Assembly (NCBI RefSeq): GCF_011759385.1
Contig: NZ_JAARLY010000006.1
Location: 124,001-188,000 of the forward strand
Length of the DNA: 64,000 nucleotides
Origin: Oleiagrimonas sp. C23AA
Lineage (GTDB): Bacteria; Pseudomonadota; Gammaproteobacteria; Xanthomonadales; Rhodanobacteraceae
Direction of reading: 5' to 3'
Within the stretch, counting starts at the first letter, position 1; every line of letters starts with the position of its first letter. Under the pieces are notes generated by a model. The model had not been told where the DNA came from. It saw nothing but the letters and a program-made list of their open reading frames with translations, and did not search any database. The position numbers and the translations under genes were made by a program. Positions 10,542-20,306 of this stretch are shown here, piece by piece.

Positions 10542-11528
10542 ATGAGACGAGTGATGCTTGCCGCGCTGGCCTGTGCTTTGGCCGGTTGTGGCCATGCGAA
10601 AAGCCAGGGCAGTGCCGAACACAAGGACGCGATGGCGGCTGCCGACAGCTCGGTGGCCGGTACCACGTCCGTGGCGGCGATGGCGAGTACGGCGCCGCTG
10701 GATCAGCCCGACGAAGTGGTGCCGCCGATGAGCGCGGCGCAGATGTCCGACCAGAAGCTCGATGACGTGCTGGCCGGTGCCTGGCGCCCGGCGTCGGACA
10801 AGGCGCGCGATACCTATCGGCACCCGCGCAAGACGCTGGCGTTCTTCGGTATCCGCCCGGACATGACGGTGATCGAGATCACCCCGGGGGGCGGCTGGTA
10901 TGCGCGCATCCTGGCACCGCTGCTGCGCGACAACGGCCAGTACATCGCCGCCATCACCTCGCCAGTGTCCAGTGACTTTGCCGCCCGGCAGGCGTCGTCA
11001 CTGCGCAAGCTGTTTGCCAGCCAGCCAAAGGTGTTCGGCAAGGCGCAGATTGCCCAGTTCGATCCGGCCACGCCCAATCTGGGCGCGCCTGATAGCGCCG
11101 ACATGGTGCTGACCTTCCGCAATGTGCACAACTGGGTGCAGGCCGATCACGCAAAGGCCATGTTCAAGGCCTTCTACAATGTGCTCAAGCCCGGCGGCGT
11201 GCTGGGCGTGGTCGATCACCGCGCCGCGCAGGGTGCCAGCCTGGCCGACGTCAAGGGCAGTGGTTACCTGCCGCAGCCCTATGTGGTGAAACTGGCCACA
11301 CAGGCTGGCTTCCAGCTGGACGGCAGCAGCGAGGTCAACGCCAACCCGAAGGACACCAAGGATTATCCCAAGGGTGTGTGGACCTTGCCGCCGACGCTGA
11401 CGCTCGGCGACAAGGACAAGGCCAAATACCAGGCCATTGGCGAGTCCGATCGCATGACGCTGCGCTTTGTGAAGCCTGATACGGCGGCGCCCGCCGAAGC
11501 CGACAGCAGCGACGGCGCGTCGTCCTAG
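10542..11528 (+). CDS. Lipoprotein with class I SAM-dependent methyltransferase domain
   Basis: The 328-residue protein has a lipoprotein signal (MRRVMLAALACALAGCGH, lipobox LAGC), then about 60 Ala/Ser-rich linker residues. A methyltransferase-like domain follows, with motif I in TVIEITPGGGWYARIL, motif IV region DMVLTFRNVHNW, and post-motif FYNVLKPGGVLGVVDHR. A methyltransferase anchored outside the cytoplasm is odd, because SAM is cytosolic; such predicted secreted enzymes are common in this order but their role is unclear. GGAGGG precedes the ATG by about 11 nt. It converges with rluE, only 14 nt separating the stops. Confidence 0.85.
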   Translation: MRRVMLAALACALAGCGHAKSQGSAEHKDAMAAADSSVAGTTSVAAMASTAPLDQPDEVVPPMSAAQMSDQKLDDVLAGAWRPASDKARDTYRHPRKTLAFFGIRPDMTVIEITPGGGWYARILAPLLRDNGQYIAAITSPVSSDFAARQASSLRKLFASQPKVFGKAQIAQFDPATPNLGAPDSADMVLTFRNVHNWVQADHAKAMFKAFYNVLKPGGVLGVVDHRAAQGASLADVKGSGYLPQPYVVKLATQAGFQLDGSSEVNANPKDTKDYPKGVWTLPPTLTLGDKDKAKYQAIGESDRMTLRFVKPDTAAPAEADSSDGASS

Positions 11529-11542
11529 CCGCAGACAGCGTG

Positions 11543-12172
11543 TCAGGCACCAGGGCCGCGTAGCACGCGGCTTTGGCCCGGTTGCAGACCGTCCAGCGCA
11601 TAGCCGCCCACGCTCGTGCGTATCAGGCGCAGCGTGGGCAGGCCAACGGCGGCGGTCATGCGGCGGATCTGTCGGTTGCGGCCCTCGCGCAGCGTGATGC
11701 TCAGCCACGCCGTTGGCACCGTCTTGCGAAAACGCACGGGCGGATCACGTGGCCACAGGTTTTCCGGTTCACCAGACAACGCTTGCACCTGCGCGGGCAG
11801 GGTCGGGCCGTCCTTCAGTGTCACGCCCTGGCGAAGTGCGTCCAGCGCGGCTTGGTCCGGAGTGCCTTCCACCTGCACCAGATAGGTCTTGGGCTGTTTG
11901 TGCTTCGGATCGGTAAGCCGGTGCGCCAGCGCTCCATCATTGGTCAGCAGCAACAGGCCTTCGCTGTCATGATCCAGGCGTCCAGCCGCATAGACGTCTG
12001 GAATGGTGATGTGGTCAGCCAGCGTCGGGCGTCCGTCCTTGTCACGGAATTGGCATAGCACGCCATAGGGCTTGTTCAGCGCCAGCAAGATCCGTTGCGA
12101 GGGCGCCGGGGCGGGCTTCCCGATCTGGCGTCGCCGGGGCGGACGTGCAGGCGCTGGCCGGCGTGGTGGCAT
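11543..12172 (-). CDS. rluE: 23S rRNA pseudouridine synthase, RluE-like
   Basis: A 209-residue RsuA/RluE-family enzyme that isomerises a uridine in 23S rRNA (U2457 in the E. coli RluE case). The catalytic Asp sits in the motif [17 protein letters not shown]. The [13 protein letters not shown] block and GRNRQIRRM near the C terminus are family hallmarks. An N-terminal basic tail ([15 protein letters not shown]) replaces the S4 domain found in RsuA, which is why RluE rather than RsuA/RluB is preferred. Its start codon overlaps the tatD stop by one base (TGATG), so the two are translationally coupled. Confidence 0.88.
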   Translation of the reverse strand: MPPRRPAPARPPRRRQIGKPAPAPSQRILLALNKPYGVLCQFRDKDGRPTLADHITIPDVYAAGRLDHDSEGLLLLTNDGALAHRLTDPKHKQPKTYLVQVEGTPDQAALDALRQGVTLKDGPTLPAQVQALSGEPENLWPRDPPVRFRKTVPTAWLSITLREGRNRQIRRMTAAVGLPTLRLIRTSVGGYALDGLQPGQSRVLRGPGA

Positions 12173-12963
12173 CAGGCGTCCAGGCCGAAGAACACGCGTG
12201 CGGTGGCGGTGGTGTGTGCGGCGGTTTGCTCCGGCGTTTCGTTGCGATCGCGCGCCAGCTCCTCGCAGATGTGCTTTAAGAACATCGGCTCGTTGCGTCG
12301 ATGCGACGGCTTGGGCCGTACCGTGCGCGGCAGCAGGTACGGCGAGTCGGTTTCGATCATCAGCCGCCCGCTGGGGATATCGCGCACAAACTCGCGCAAA
12401 TGCGTGCCGCGGCGCTCGTCACACAGCCAGCCGGTAATGCCGATATGGCAGTCCAGGTCCAGGTAGTCGTACAGCGCCTCGCGCGTGTCGGTAAAGCAGT
12501 GCACCACAGCGGCCGGCAACTGGTCGCGGAAGGTCTTGAGCACGTCGCGAAAATCCGCATGCGCTTCGCGCTGATGCAGGAACACCGGCTTGCGCTTTTC
12601 CACCGCGATGGCCAGCTGCGCCTCGAACGCCTTGATCTGCACATCGCGGGGCGAGTAGTTGCGAAAGTAATCCAGCCCCATCTCGCCGACCGCGCACACT
12701 TGCGGTTCATCGGCCAGCTCGCGCAGCAGCATGTCGGTGTCGGCGTGATAGTCGATGGCGTGGTGCGGATGCACACCGGCGGTGGCGAATAGCCGTCCCG
12801 GATGCGCCCGCGCCAGCTCCAGCGCTTTCACACTGCCCTCGTGACTGGCGCCGGTGACCACGATTTCGGCGACGTTATGTTCGGCCGCGCGGGTCAGCAC
12901 GTCGTTGAGATCGTGATCGAAACTTTCGTGGGTGAGGTTGGCGCCGATGTCGACAAGCTGCAT
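12172..12963 (-). CDS. tatD: TatD family metal-dependent DNase
   Basis: A 263-residue TIM-barrel metallohydrolase. The N terminus [13 protein letters not shown] matches TatD proper, rather than the YcfH/YjjV branch that keeps an HxH there. [36 protein letters not shown] and the final [10 protein letters not shown] supply the metal and catalytic residues. TatD has 3'-5' exonuclease activity linked to DNA damage handling. It is the promoter-proximal gene of a two-gene operon with rluE. Upstream lies the long repeat block. Confidence 0.92.
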   Translation of the reverse strand: MQLVDIGANLTHESFDHDLNDVLTRAAEHNVAEIVVTGASHEGSVKALELARAHPGRLFATAGVHPHHAIDYHADTDMLLRELADEPQVCAVGEMGLDYFRNYSPRDVQIKAFEAQLAIAVEKRKPVFLHQREAHADFRDVLKTFRDQLPAAVVHCFTDTREALYDYLDLDCHIGITGWLCDERRGTHLREFVRDIPSGRLMIETDSPYLLPRTVRPKPSHRRNEPMFLKHICEELARDRNETPEQTAAHTTATARVFFGLDA

Positions 12964-13067
12964 GGGGTGGGGCGTCTTTTCGGGTGGGACAAGCGAGGTA
13001 TTTTCGCAGTTTGGGGTGGGGTGTGCGAAGGGGTGTTGGTTTCCTTCTCTTTAAGGGCGGGGGCGTC

Positions 13068-13960
13068 GACTGGCTGGCATCGGTGATGCCAGGGGTTCCG
13101 AAAGCCTGCCGGCTTCCGGGTAACTTCTCTTTGCGTGCCAAAGAGAAGTCACCAAGAGAAAGCCCCTCCCACGGCGCCCTCCGGGTTCGCGAGCGTATTC
13201 CGGGAGTGCGCCGACAGCGCGTCCTGCGCTGACGACGCACCGGCCGGCGTCCCTGCCGGCCACCCTGCGGGCCTGATCCTCCCTACGCTCGCCGCCTGCG
13301 AACGGGAGTGGGGGCACACCGCAGCGTGGCCGATGAGTCGTCGTACTTTGGCTAGAACCATCGTCCTTCATGTACAGGTTAGCCACTGGAGATTGGGCTT
13401 CGACTGGCTGGCATCTGCGATGCCAGAGGTTCCGAAAGCCTGCCGGCTTCCGGGTAACTTCTCTTTGCGTGCCCAAAGAGAAGTCACCAAGAGAAAGGGC
13501 ACCCGCCTACGGCGCCCTTCGGGTTCGCGAGCGCATTCCGGGGGTGCGCCGACAGCGCGTCCTGCGCTGACGACGCACTGGCCGGCGTCCCTGCCGGCCA
13601 CCCTGCGGGCCTGATCCTCCACACTCTCGCCGCCTGCGAACGGGAGTGGGGGCACACCGCAGCGTGGTCGATGAGTCACCGCCAGCTGGCTAGAGCCACC
13701 TTTCCCTTTTCGTGGCAGTGGGCGCTGGCTGAAAAGGCCCGCAGGGTGGCTCGCAAGGAGGCGAGCCACTGGGTCGTCAGGGCAGGACGCCCTGTCGGCC
13801 AAGCCCGGCCAGCGACCACGGACCTTGCGCGCATTGTGCGCAAGGTGACACGAGGGGTGCATTCTTTTGGTTCGGTTTTCTTGTGCACGCAAGAAAATGA
13901 ACCCGGCGGCCGGCAGGCCGTCGGAACCCCTGGCGCCTAATGGCGCCAGCCAGTCAAAGC
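13068..13960. repeat. Non-coding block with two direct copies and one inverted relative of a long structured repeat
   Basis: The 1.1-kb gap between tatD and hrpB holds no gene. Copies at about 13068-13350 and 13402-13690 (offset 334 bp) are near-identical over most of their length, with conserved hairpins at their start. A related, more diverged unit runs in the opposite direction, ending at about 13960. The two main stems keep pairing between copies despite base changes. Short ORFs in all frames here are products of the repeat and should not be annotated. Similar non-coding repeats are widespread in xanthomonad genomes (from general knowledge). Confidence 0.8.
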
Positions 13961-14063
13961 GAATCCTTCAATATAGGACAGCCATTTCCCAGTTGCGCAC
14001 AAGCATCATGGGCATGCCCACCCAAACCCAACAAACCTCCACCCGCTGTACCATTCCACCCCC

Positions 14064-16565
14064 ATGAGCGCCCCGCATTTCCCCATCACCGACCTGTTGC
14101 CGCAGATCAGCACTGCGCTGGCCGAGGGCACGCGTCTGGTGCTGGAGGCGCCGCCGGGGGCGGGCAAGACCACGCAGGTGCCGCTGGCCTTGCTGGAGGC
14201 GCCATGGCTGTACGGGCAGCGCATCATCATGCTCGAACCGCGGCGGCTGGCCGCGCGGGCGGCGGCCGAGTTCATGGCGCGGCAATTGGGTGAAGAGGTA
14301 GGCCGGCGGGTGGGTTATCGCATCCGCTTCGAGTCCCGGGTCAGTGAGGCGACGCGTATCGAGGTGGTCACCGAAGGCATCCTGACGCGCATGCTGCAGG
14401 ATGATCCGGAGCTTGCCGGTATCGGGTTGCTGATCTTCGACGAATTTCACGAACGCCACCTGGCCGGCGATCTAGGCGCGGCGCTGGCGCTGGATGTGCA
14501 GGGCGCGCTGCGCGAGGATCTTCGCGTGCTGGTGATGTCGGCTACGCTCGACGGCGAGCGCATTGCGCGCTGGCTGGATGCGCCGCGGCTGACCTCGCCC
14601 GGGCGCAGTTTTCCGGTGCGCATGGCCTATCCGCCGGCGCGCACGCAGGAAAGTCTGGAGGCCCACCTGGCACGTGTGACGCGGCAGGCGCTGGAAGAAA
14701 ATGCCGGTGACGTGCTGGTGTTTTTGCCCGGTCGTCGCGAGATTGCACGCGCGCAGAAAGTGCTGGAGGCGCAGCTGGACCCCCACATCGAGGTGTTGCC
14801 GCTGCATGGTGAGTTGTCGCTGGCCGAGCAGCGCGCCGCACTGGCGCCGGGCGATGCGCAGAGCCGGCGTGTGGTGCTGGCAACCAACGTGGCCGAATCC
14901 AGCGTCACGTTGCCCGGCGTGCGCGCGGTGATCGATGCCGGCCTGGCGCGTGAGCCGCGCTTTGATCCCAACTCCGGTTTCACGCGGCTGGAAACGGTCA
15001 CTATTTCGCAGGCTTCGGCCGATCAGCGCGCCGGTCGTGCTGGACGTGTGGCCGAAGGCACGGCGTATCGCCTGTGGCCGGAAAGCCGCCGGCTGGAGGC
15101 CTCGCGCATGCCGGAAATCGCGCAGGCCGAACTCTCCGGCCTGGCGCTGGAGCTGGCGGCCTGGGGGGACGCGGACCTGCCGTGGCTGGACGGGCCGCCC
15201 AGCGGTGCGCTGGCACAGGGGCGCGACTTGCTGCAGCGCCTGGGCGCGCTGGATAGCGACGCTCGCATCACCGCGTTGGGGCGGCGCATGCGCAAGCTGG
15301 GCGCCACGCCGCGTCTGGCCGCCGCGGTCGCGCAAGCGCCCGAGTTGATGCTGGCACTGATGGCCGATCTGCTGGCCATGCTGGATGCGCGCTCGCCGCT
15401 GCGTGGCGCCGATGCCTTCAACGATGATTTCCGCGTGCGGGTGGCCGCCTTGCATGCCTGGCGCGACGGCGGTGCGCGTAGCGCGCGTATGCATGGGGGC
15501 GATGCCGGCGCGCTGGCGGCGATCGAGCAGGCCGCGCGTGGCTGGCGTCGGCGGTTGAATGTCCGCAGCGCAGCCACCGGCACGCCGGATAGCCATCGCA
15601 TCGGTGATCTGCTGCTGCACGCCTTCCCTGATCGCATTGCGCGCCAGCTCGATGGCCAGCCGTTGCGCTATCAGCTGAGCAATGGCCGTGGTGCAAGGTT
15701 GCACGAGCAGACCGCCTTGCTGGGCGAGCCCTGGTTGGTGGTGCTGGATCTGCAGCAGGCGCAGGGTGACAGTCTGATCCGTGCCGCGGCGCCGTTTGAT
15801 CCGGCAGTGCTGGAGCGCGAGTTTGCCGCGCGCTTTCGGCGTGAGCGTGCGGTGCGGTGGAACGAAGCGCGTGCCGCGGTGGAGGCTTTCGAGGAGCAGC
15901 GCTTCGATGCGCTGCTGCTGTCGCGCCGCAGTGTGCCGGTCGGCGCCGAGGACGCCTTGCCGGCCCTGCTTTCGCGTATTCGCGAGCGCGGCCTGGACGT
16001 GTTGCCCTGGAGCGAGGCGGCGCGCCGCCTGCGTACCCGAGTGCAGGCGCTGGCCTCGTGGATGCCAGAAGCTGGTCTGCCGGACTTTTCCGAAGTGGCC
16101 TTGCTCGATTCGCTGGAAACCTGGCTGGCGCCGTATCTGGCCGGTGTGCGCAAGCTCGATGCGCTGGCGCCGGGCAAGCTATCGGAAGCCCTGGCCGCGC
16201 ATCTGGATTACGCGCAGCGCCAGTTGCTCGACGCGCAGGCGCCCGAGGCGCTGAGTGTGCCCAGCGGCATGAGCCGCAGACTCGACTATGCCCCGGACCA
16301 GCCGCCGGTACTGGCAGTAAAGCTGCAGGAGCTGTTTGGCCTGGCCGACACCCCGCGTATTGCCGGGGGGCGCGTGCCGGTGACATTGCACCTGTTGTCA
16401 CCGGCGGGCCGGCCGATGCAGGTCACGCAAGACCTGGCCGGTTTCTGGGAGCGCACCTATCCAGAAGTGAAAAAGGAACTCAAAGGGCGCTATCCCAAGC
16501 ACCCCTGGCCGGATGATCCGTGGTCGGCCACACCCACGCACCGCGCCAAGCGACGCGGCACTTGA
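14064..16565 (+). CDS. hrpB: ATP-dependent helicase HrpB
   Basis: An 833-residue DEAH-box RNA helicase of the HrpA/HrpB group. Helicase core: Walker A in EAPPGAGKTTQ (about residue 30), the DEAH-type motif as DEFHERHL, motif III VMSATLDG, and motif VI SADQRAGRAGR. The HrpB-specific C-terminal domain ends with the typical RPMQVTQDLAGFWERTYPEVKKELKGRYPKHPWPDDP block (given here as a description of position, residues ~785-820). Such enzymes remodel RNA, but the role of HrpB in this lineage is not defined. It is transcribed away from the repeat block. Confidence 0.95.
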   Translation: MSAPHFPITDLLPQISTALAEGTRLVLEAPPGAGKTTQVPLALLEAPWLYGQRIIMLEPRRLAARAAAEFMARQLGEEVGRRVGYRIRFESRVSEATRIEVVTEGILTRMLQDDPELAGIGLLIFDEFHERHLAGDLGAALALDVQGALREDLRVLVMSATLDGERIARWLDAPRLTSPGRSFPVRMAYPPARTQESLEAHLARVTRQALEENAGDVLVFLPGRREIARAQKVLEAQLDPHIEVLPLHGELSLAEQRAALAPGDAQSRRVVLATNVAESSVTLPGVRAVIDAGLAREPRFDPNSGFTRLETVTISQASADQRAGRAGRVAEGTAYRLWPESRRLEASRMPEIAQAELSGLALELAAWGDADLPWLDGPPSGALAQGRDLLQRLGALDSDARITALGRRMRKLGATPRLAAAVAQAPELMLALMADLLAMLDARSPLRGADAFNDDFRVRVAALHAWRDGGARSARMHGGDAGALAAIEQAARGWRRRLNVRSAATGTPDSHRIGDLLLHAFPDRIARQLDGQPLRYQLSNGRGARLHEQTALLGEPWLVVLDLQQAQGDSLIRAAAPFDPAVLEREFAARFRRERAVRWNEARAAVEAFEEQRFDALLLSRRSVPVGAEDALPALLSRIRERGLDVLPWSEAARRLRTRVQALASWMPEAGLPDFSEVALLDSLETWLAPYLAGVRKLDALAPGKLSEALAAHLDYAQRQLLDAQAPEALSVPSGMSRRLDYAPDQPPVLAVKLQELFGLADTPRIAGGRVPVTLHLLSPAGRPMQVTQDLAGFWERTYPEVKKELKGRYPKHPWPDDPWSATPTHRAKRRGT

Positions 16566-16581
16566 GCACGGTGTCGCAAGC

Positions 16582-16716
16582 TTAGTGCGGGGTCTTGCCG
16601 ACCGTGCTCGGCACGGCCCCAAGGCGCTTTTTCTCGTGCTTGGCGGCGCGCTTTTCCTTCAGCGTCATGGCCGGTTTCTTCTTCTCGCTGCGTTTTGAAT
16701 CCAGTCCCTTGCTCAT
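16582..16716 (-). CDS. Small basic conserved-type protein (44 aa)
   Basis: The ORF starts MSKGLDSKRSEKKKPAM and continues TLKEKRAAKHEKKR, a very lysine/arginine-rich small protein without membrane segments. A similar Lys-rich small protein with the KKPAMTLKEKRAAK pattern is seen as a hypothetical in many proteobacteria (recalled, not checked). A GGTGGG sequence lies about 8 nt before the ATG at 16716. It is convergent with hrpB, whose stop is 16 nt away. The function is unknown; nucleic-acid binding is only suggested by charge. Confidence 0.7.
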   Translation of the reverse strand: MSKGLDSKRSEKKKPAMTLKEKRAAKHEKKRLGAVPSTVGKTPH

Positions 16717-16815
16717 GTCGCCCACCCACCGCTGTTGAGGTAAGCGCGAGTGTGCGCTTTTGCGTTGATGCTGGCGCAATGGCTCATGCCAAGATTCAGC
16801 TGGCGTTGGGTTTCG

Positions 16816-16850
16816 TCGGCCGGTGGGCCAAGCGATTGCCCACCGGCCGA
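16816..16850 (-). terminator. Hairpin terminator after the M28 peptidase gene
   Basis: A 13-bp perfect stem, TCGGCCGGTGGGC with GCCCACCGGCCGA, and a 9-nt loop begin 8 nt beyond the peptidase stop. There is no U-run, so it may act as a stability hairpin rather than as a classical intrinsic terminator. Confidence 0.55.
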
Positions 16851-16857
16851 TGCGCGC

Positions 16858-18276
16858 TTAATGCGCGTGCTTGCCTGCAGGGCGGGCAGCCTCGGGCATG
16901 GCGGTGATAAAGCTGCCGGCGTTACCGGGAAATTCCACCGGGCTGGCAAAGCCATTGGCTGACACCGCACTGACGCCGAAGAAGCTGTTGTCGATGACGA
17001 TGTCCTTCAGCGTGGCCTGTGTCGCGTTGCCGACCCAGCGATGGTGCTGCCACTGCGGCGCGGTGGTCTGGCGCCACCATACGCGGTAGCCGGCGGCGCC
17101 CGGGGAGGCGGTCCAGTGGATATGTGTATCCGGCTCTACTGCGCCCTTGATGCTGACATCGGTCGGCGGCGCCGGCGCCCATGCCATCGCCGCCATGCTG
17201 ATCAGGTTGAGCCGGGTGACCTGCGCCAGATAGTCAAAATCCACACCGTCGATCACATCACCGTAGTGGATGCCATGTTCGGTACGCAGGTCCTGATGCT
17301 GGCGGGTGTAGTTCTCGTGCGCCTCGGTCACGCGAACGGCGGGGTAGCCGGCGGCCAGGAATGGCACCTGATCGCCGCCGCGTCCGTAGCGATCGGTGCG
17401 GTAGATCATCATCACGTGGAAGTTGGTGAGGTAGCGCTGGGCCAGGTCGGCCATGAAGCGCGCCACGTTGCGAGAGGGCGAGTCCACTTCGCCGCCGAAA
17501 TAGCGCCGATAGGCGGCCTGCTTGGCCGTTTCCGTGCTCTTGGTGCCCTCGGAAAACACGCGCACGTGGGTGTTGTCGACCACGCCATCGATACCATGCG
17601 TGTTGCCGATGATGTCGTTGTTGAAATCGCTCTCGACCTGCCAGTGCTGCGCGCGCGCGTAACTTGCCATCAGTTTGCCGCCGTACAGGCCTTGCTCCTC
17701 GCCGGACAGCGAGGCGTAGACCACGGTGGCCGGGAACCTGTATTTGGACAGCACGCGGGCGGCCTCGATCACCGCGGCGGTGCCCGAACCATCATCGTCG
17801 GCCCCGGGGGCATCGGCGGTCTTGTTCATCACATCGGTGACGCGCGAGTCCAGATGCGCGGTGATGATGATCACGCGGTTGGGATCAGTTGTACCGCGCT
17901 GGATCGCGACCACATTCTCGATCCTGGTCGGTGTCGGCAGGCGCTCGCCGGTCACGGTGTGATGCGGCGTGACGATGGTCAGGCAGCCACCGCAGTCGGC
18001 GGAGATGGCTTCGAAGCGCGATTTCACCCAGTGCCGCGCGGCGCCGATGCCGCGCGTCCTGGAGGTGGTGGACGACATGGTGTGACGGGTACCGAAACCG
18101 ACCAGCCTGGCGATGGTGGCATGCAGCTGGCTGGGCTGGACCTGGGCGGCAATGTGGCGCAACACCGGGTGCTCGGTGGGCGGCGGTGCAGGCGTTGGCG
18201 CATCGTCCTGGGCAACCACCGTGCCGGCGGTGCTTGCTGCCAATAGGATGCCGAGCAGGGTATGGCGCATGGACAT
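16858..18276 (-). CDS. Secreted M28 family zinc aminopeptidase
   Basis: The 472-residue protein carries a signal peptide (MSMRHTLLGILLAASTAGTVVAQ). Its M28 catalytic domain has His/Asp ligands in TAHLDSR, the bridging Asp in PGADDDGSGT, the catalytic and liganding acids in GEEQGLYGG, and a late His in HGIHYGDVIDG. After the peptidase core, residues ~390-450 form a fibronectin-like C-terminal region. ATG at 18276 is favoured by GGGGGAG 5 nt upstream; the frame is open further. It is divergent from gspL, so it is a reasonable candidate substrate of the type II secretion system next door (inference). Confidence 0.9.
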   Translation of the reverse strand: MSMRHTLLGILLAASTAGTVVAQDDAPTPAPPPTEHPVLRHIAAQVQPSQLHATIARLVGFGTRHTMSSTTSRTRGIGAARHWVKSRFEAISADCGGCLTIVTPHHTVTGERLPTPTRIENVVAIQRGTTDPNRVIIITAHLDSRVTDVMNKTADAPGADDDGSGTAAVIEAARVLSKYRFPATVVYASLSGEEQGLYGGKLMASYARAQHWQVESDFNNDIIGNTHGIDGVVDNTHVRVFSEGTKSTETAKQAAYRRYFGGEVDSPSRNVARFMADLAQRYLTNFHVMMIYRTDRYGRGGDQVPFLAAGYPAVRVTEAHENYTRQHQDLRTEHGIHYGDVIDGVDFDYLAQVTRLNLISMAAMAWAPAPPTDVSIKGAVEPDTHIHWTASPGAAGYRVWWRQTTAPQWQHHRWVGNATQATLKDIVIDNSFFGVSAVSANGFASPVEFPGNAGSFITAMPEAARPAGKHAH

Positions 18277-18550
18277 GAATCTCCCCCGGGTGTGATCGAT
18301 GTACTCACGATCATGACCGAAAAGCTTCATGCAATTGAAGTACCGTTCGCGCCAGCCGCGGAGGCCGGCGATGCGATCTTGGTCACAAAAGGCGCCTTGC
18401 GGCGTCGCGCCTGCTCAGGCCGTGATGGCGGACGGTGGCGGGGGCGGGCGTTGTCACGCATAGTAGTGCGGACAGGGACAGCACGCGCACGGCGTTACGG
18501 CGCTGGCGTGAATTAAAGCAATCACGATCGTCCGGCAGCGGGGAGGCTGA

Positions 18551-19705
18551 GTGGAATTGACGACGCATTCGCTGCGTCCTCAGATCGAGCGCATGCAGCG
18601 TGCCTGGCGGCGTTCGCCGGTGCCACGCTTTCTGGCCTGGTGGGGTGGCGAGCTGGCCGCCTGCTTGCCGACGCGCTGGCGTCAGGCCTGGCTGCGTGGA
18701 CGATGCTGGCGCTATCTGCGCCTTGAGGCTTCGCACTGGCAGTTGTGGGCGCCGGCCGGTGATGTGCCGTTGCTGGAGCAGTCGCTTAATTCGGCGCCGG
18801 CGCTGCAGCAGGCGGCGCTGGCCGAAGCTTGTAGCGACGTGGATGCGGCCGATCTTCGCCTGATGCTGTGGCTGGCGCCTACGCAGGTGTTGCGTCGTCG
18901 CTTGCTGTTGCCAGAGGCCGCGTTGGAGCGTCTGAACCAGGTGGTCGGTTTCGAGATGGACCGGCAGACACCATTCCGCGCCCAGGATGTGTATTTCGAC
19001 GTGCGCGAGGATGTCGGCCCCGCGCCCGATGGGCAGGTGGCGGTGGAGCTGGTGGTGACGCCACGCGTGCCGCTGGATGACGCCCTCGCACGACTGGCGG
19101 CGATGCAGGTAAAGGTGGATGCGGTCGACACCGTGATCGACGGCCGCCGCCTGGGTGTCAATCTGCTGCCGCCGGCGCAGCGGCCGCGACGCGCGCATCC
19201 GTGGCGGCGTCGCAACGGCTGGCTGGCGCTGGCGGTGCTGGTGCTGATCGTCGCCTGCATGGCGCAGTGGGTGCATAATCGTCGCCAGGTATTGGCGCAG
19301 ATGCAGACCCAGGTCGATACGCTGCGCACCCAGGCGCGACAGGTGGCCACGTTGCGCCGTCGGTTGTCCGAGCGGGCGCAGGCAGCTGGCTTTCTGGCTC
19401 AGCGAAAGGCACGCTCGCCCACCGTGCTGGCGGTACTGGCCGACCTCAGCCAGCGCATTCCCACCGATACCTGGCTGGAGCGTTTTTCGGTCAGCGATGA
19501 CGGTCGTGTCGGTCTGCAGGGGCAAGGTCCACAGGCAGCCGGACTGATCGAGCGCGTGAAAGCCTCGCCGTTGCTCGACGAACCCCAGATCCAGGGCTCC
19601 ATCCAGAGCGATCCGCGCACGCACAAGGAGCGCTTCTTCATCGCCGCCCAACTGCATGACGCAGGTGCCGCCAAGGGAGGCGCCAATGCGCATGGGTCGC
19701 ACTGA
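18551..19705 (+). CDS. gspL: Type II secretion system protein GspL
   Basis: GspL is the inner-membrane platform component that recruits the GspE ATPase. The 384-residue product has a cytoplasmic N-terminal half (actin-like region), a single membrane segment at residues ~221-240 (WLALAVLVLIVACMAQWV) and a coiled-coil/ferredoxin-like periplasmic domain of PilN type. The start is GTG with GGGGAGG 5 nt upstream. It overlaps gspM by 20 nt, and the following genes are gspM, gspN-like and gspD in one operon. GspE, F and the pseudopilins are not in this window. Confidence 0.85.
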   Translation: MELTTHSLRPQIERMQRAWRRSPVPRFLAWWGGELAACLPTRWRQAWLRGRCWRYLRLEASHWQLWAPAGDVPLLEQSLNSAPALQQAALAEACSDVDAADLRLMLWLAPTQVLRRRLLLPEAALERLNQVVGFEMDRQTPFRAQDVYFDVREDVGPAPDGQVAVELVVTPRVPLDDALARLAAMQVKVDAVDTVIDGRRLGVNLLPPAQRPRRAHPWRRRNGWLALAVLVLIVACMAQWVHNRRQVLAQMQTQVDTLRTQARQVATLRRRLSERAQAAGFLAQRKARSPTVLAVLADLSQRIPTDTWLERFSVSDDGRVGLQGQGPQAAGLIERVKASPLLDEPQIQGSIQSDPRTHKERFFIAAQLHDAGAAKGGANAHGSH

Positions 19706-20306
19706 GCAGCGCCTGGCCGCCATCGGCCTGGCCCTGTTGACGCTGGCGCTGGCTTATCTGGCGCTGGTGCACTGGTGGTTCGTGGCGCCGCAGCAGGCCA
19801 TCTCGGCGCAAATGCGCAGCCTGCGCGAGGATCAGCATCACTATCGCGCACTGATCGCGCAAAAGCCCATGCTGCAGCGGCGTCTGGCGGCGCTGGCCCA
19901 GGGCCAGGCGCGTTCCAGCGCGTTTTTGCCCGAGAACGATCCTTCGGCCGCTTCGGCCGGCCTGATGCAACATGTGGTGCAGGCGGTCAAACAGGTGGGT
20001 GGGGCCTGTGAGGTAACGCAGAAAATGCCCATCAACAGCGGTGACGACGATGGCGGCAAGCAGCCAGCCTACGTCGCCGTGACGGTGAACATCAGCCTGC
20101 GCTGCGGCATGCATCCGCTGAGCCAGCTTCTGTACCGGCTGGAATACGGCACGCCGGATCTTTTCGTGACCAATTTCAGCGCCTATCGCAACCCGACGCC
20201 GCGTGCCGATGGCAGCCTGCAGCCGCTGGAGGTGCAGTTCGCGCTCACCGGCTACGTGCGGCCCGCCGCCGGCGGCGCCAAGCACGCGTCGGAGGCTGCG
20301 CCATGA
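19686..20306 (+). CDS. gspM: Type II secretion system protein GspM
   Basis: A 206-residue bitopic inner-membrane protein: short cytoplasmic N terminus (MRMGRTEQRLAA), one membrane helix (IGLALLTLALAYLALVHWWFV), then a coiled-coil and a periplasmic ferredoxin-like domain. The layout and the place directly behind gspL identify it, as GspM sequence is poorly conserved. ATG at 19686 is used because GGGAGGC lies just upstream, within the end of gspL; an ATG 10 codons earlier lacks such a site. Its stop overlaps the next gene by 4 nt (ATGA). Confidence 0.82.
   Translation: MRMGRTEQRLAAIGLALLTLALAYLALVHWWFVAPQQAISAQMRSLREDQHHYRALIAQKPMLQRRLAALAQGQARSSAFLPENDPSAASAGLMQHVVQAVKQVGGACEVTQKMPINSGDDDGGKQPAYVAVTVNISLRCGMHPLSQLLYRLEYGTPDLFVTNFSAYRNPTPRADGSLQPLEVQFALTGYVRPAAGGAKHASEAAP

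Noticed and set aside
13051-13892. Several 60-170-codon frames in the repeat block between tatD and hrpB
   Set aside because: They repeat between the two copies with the same junk-like Arg/Ser/Pro composition on both strands; they are by-products of the structured repeat.
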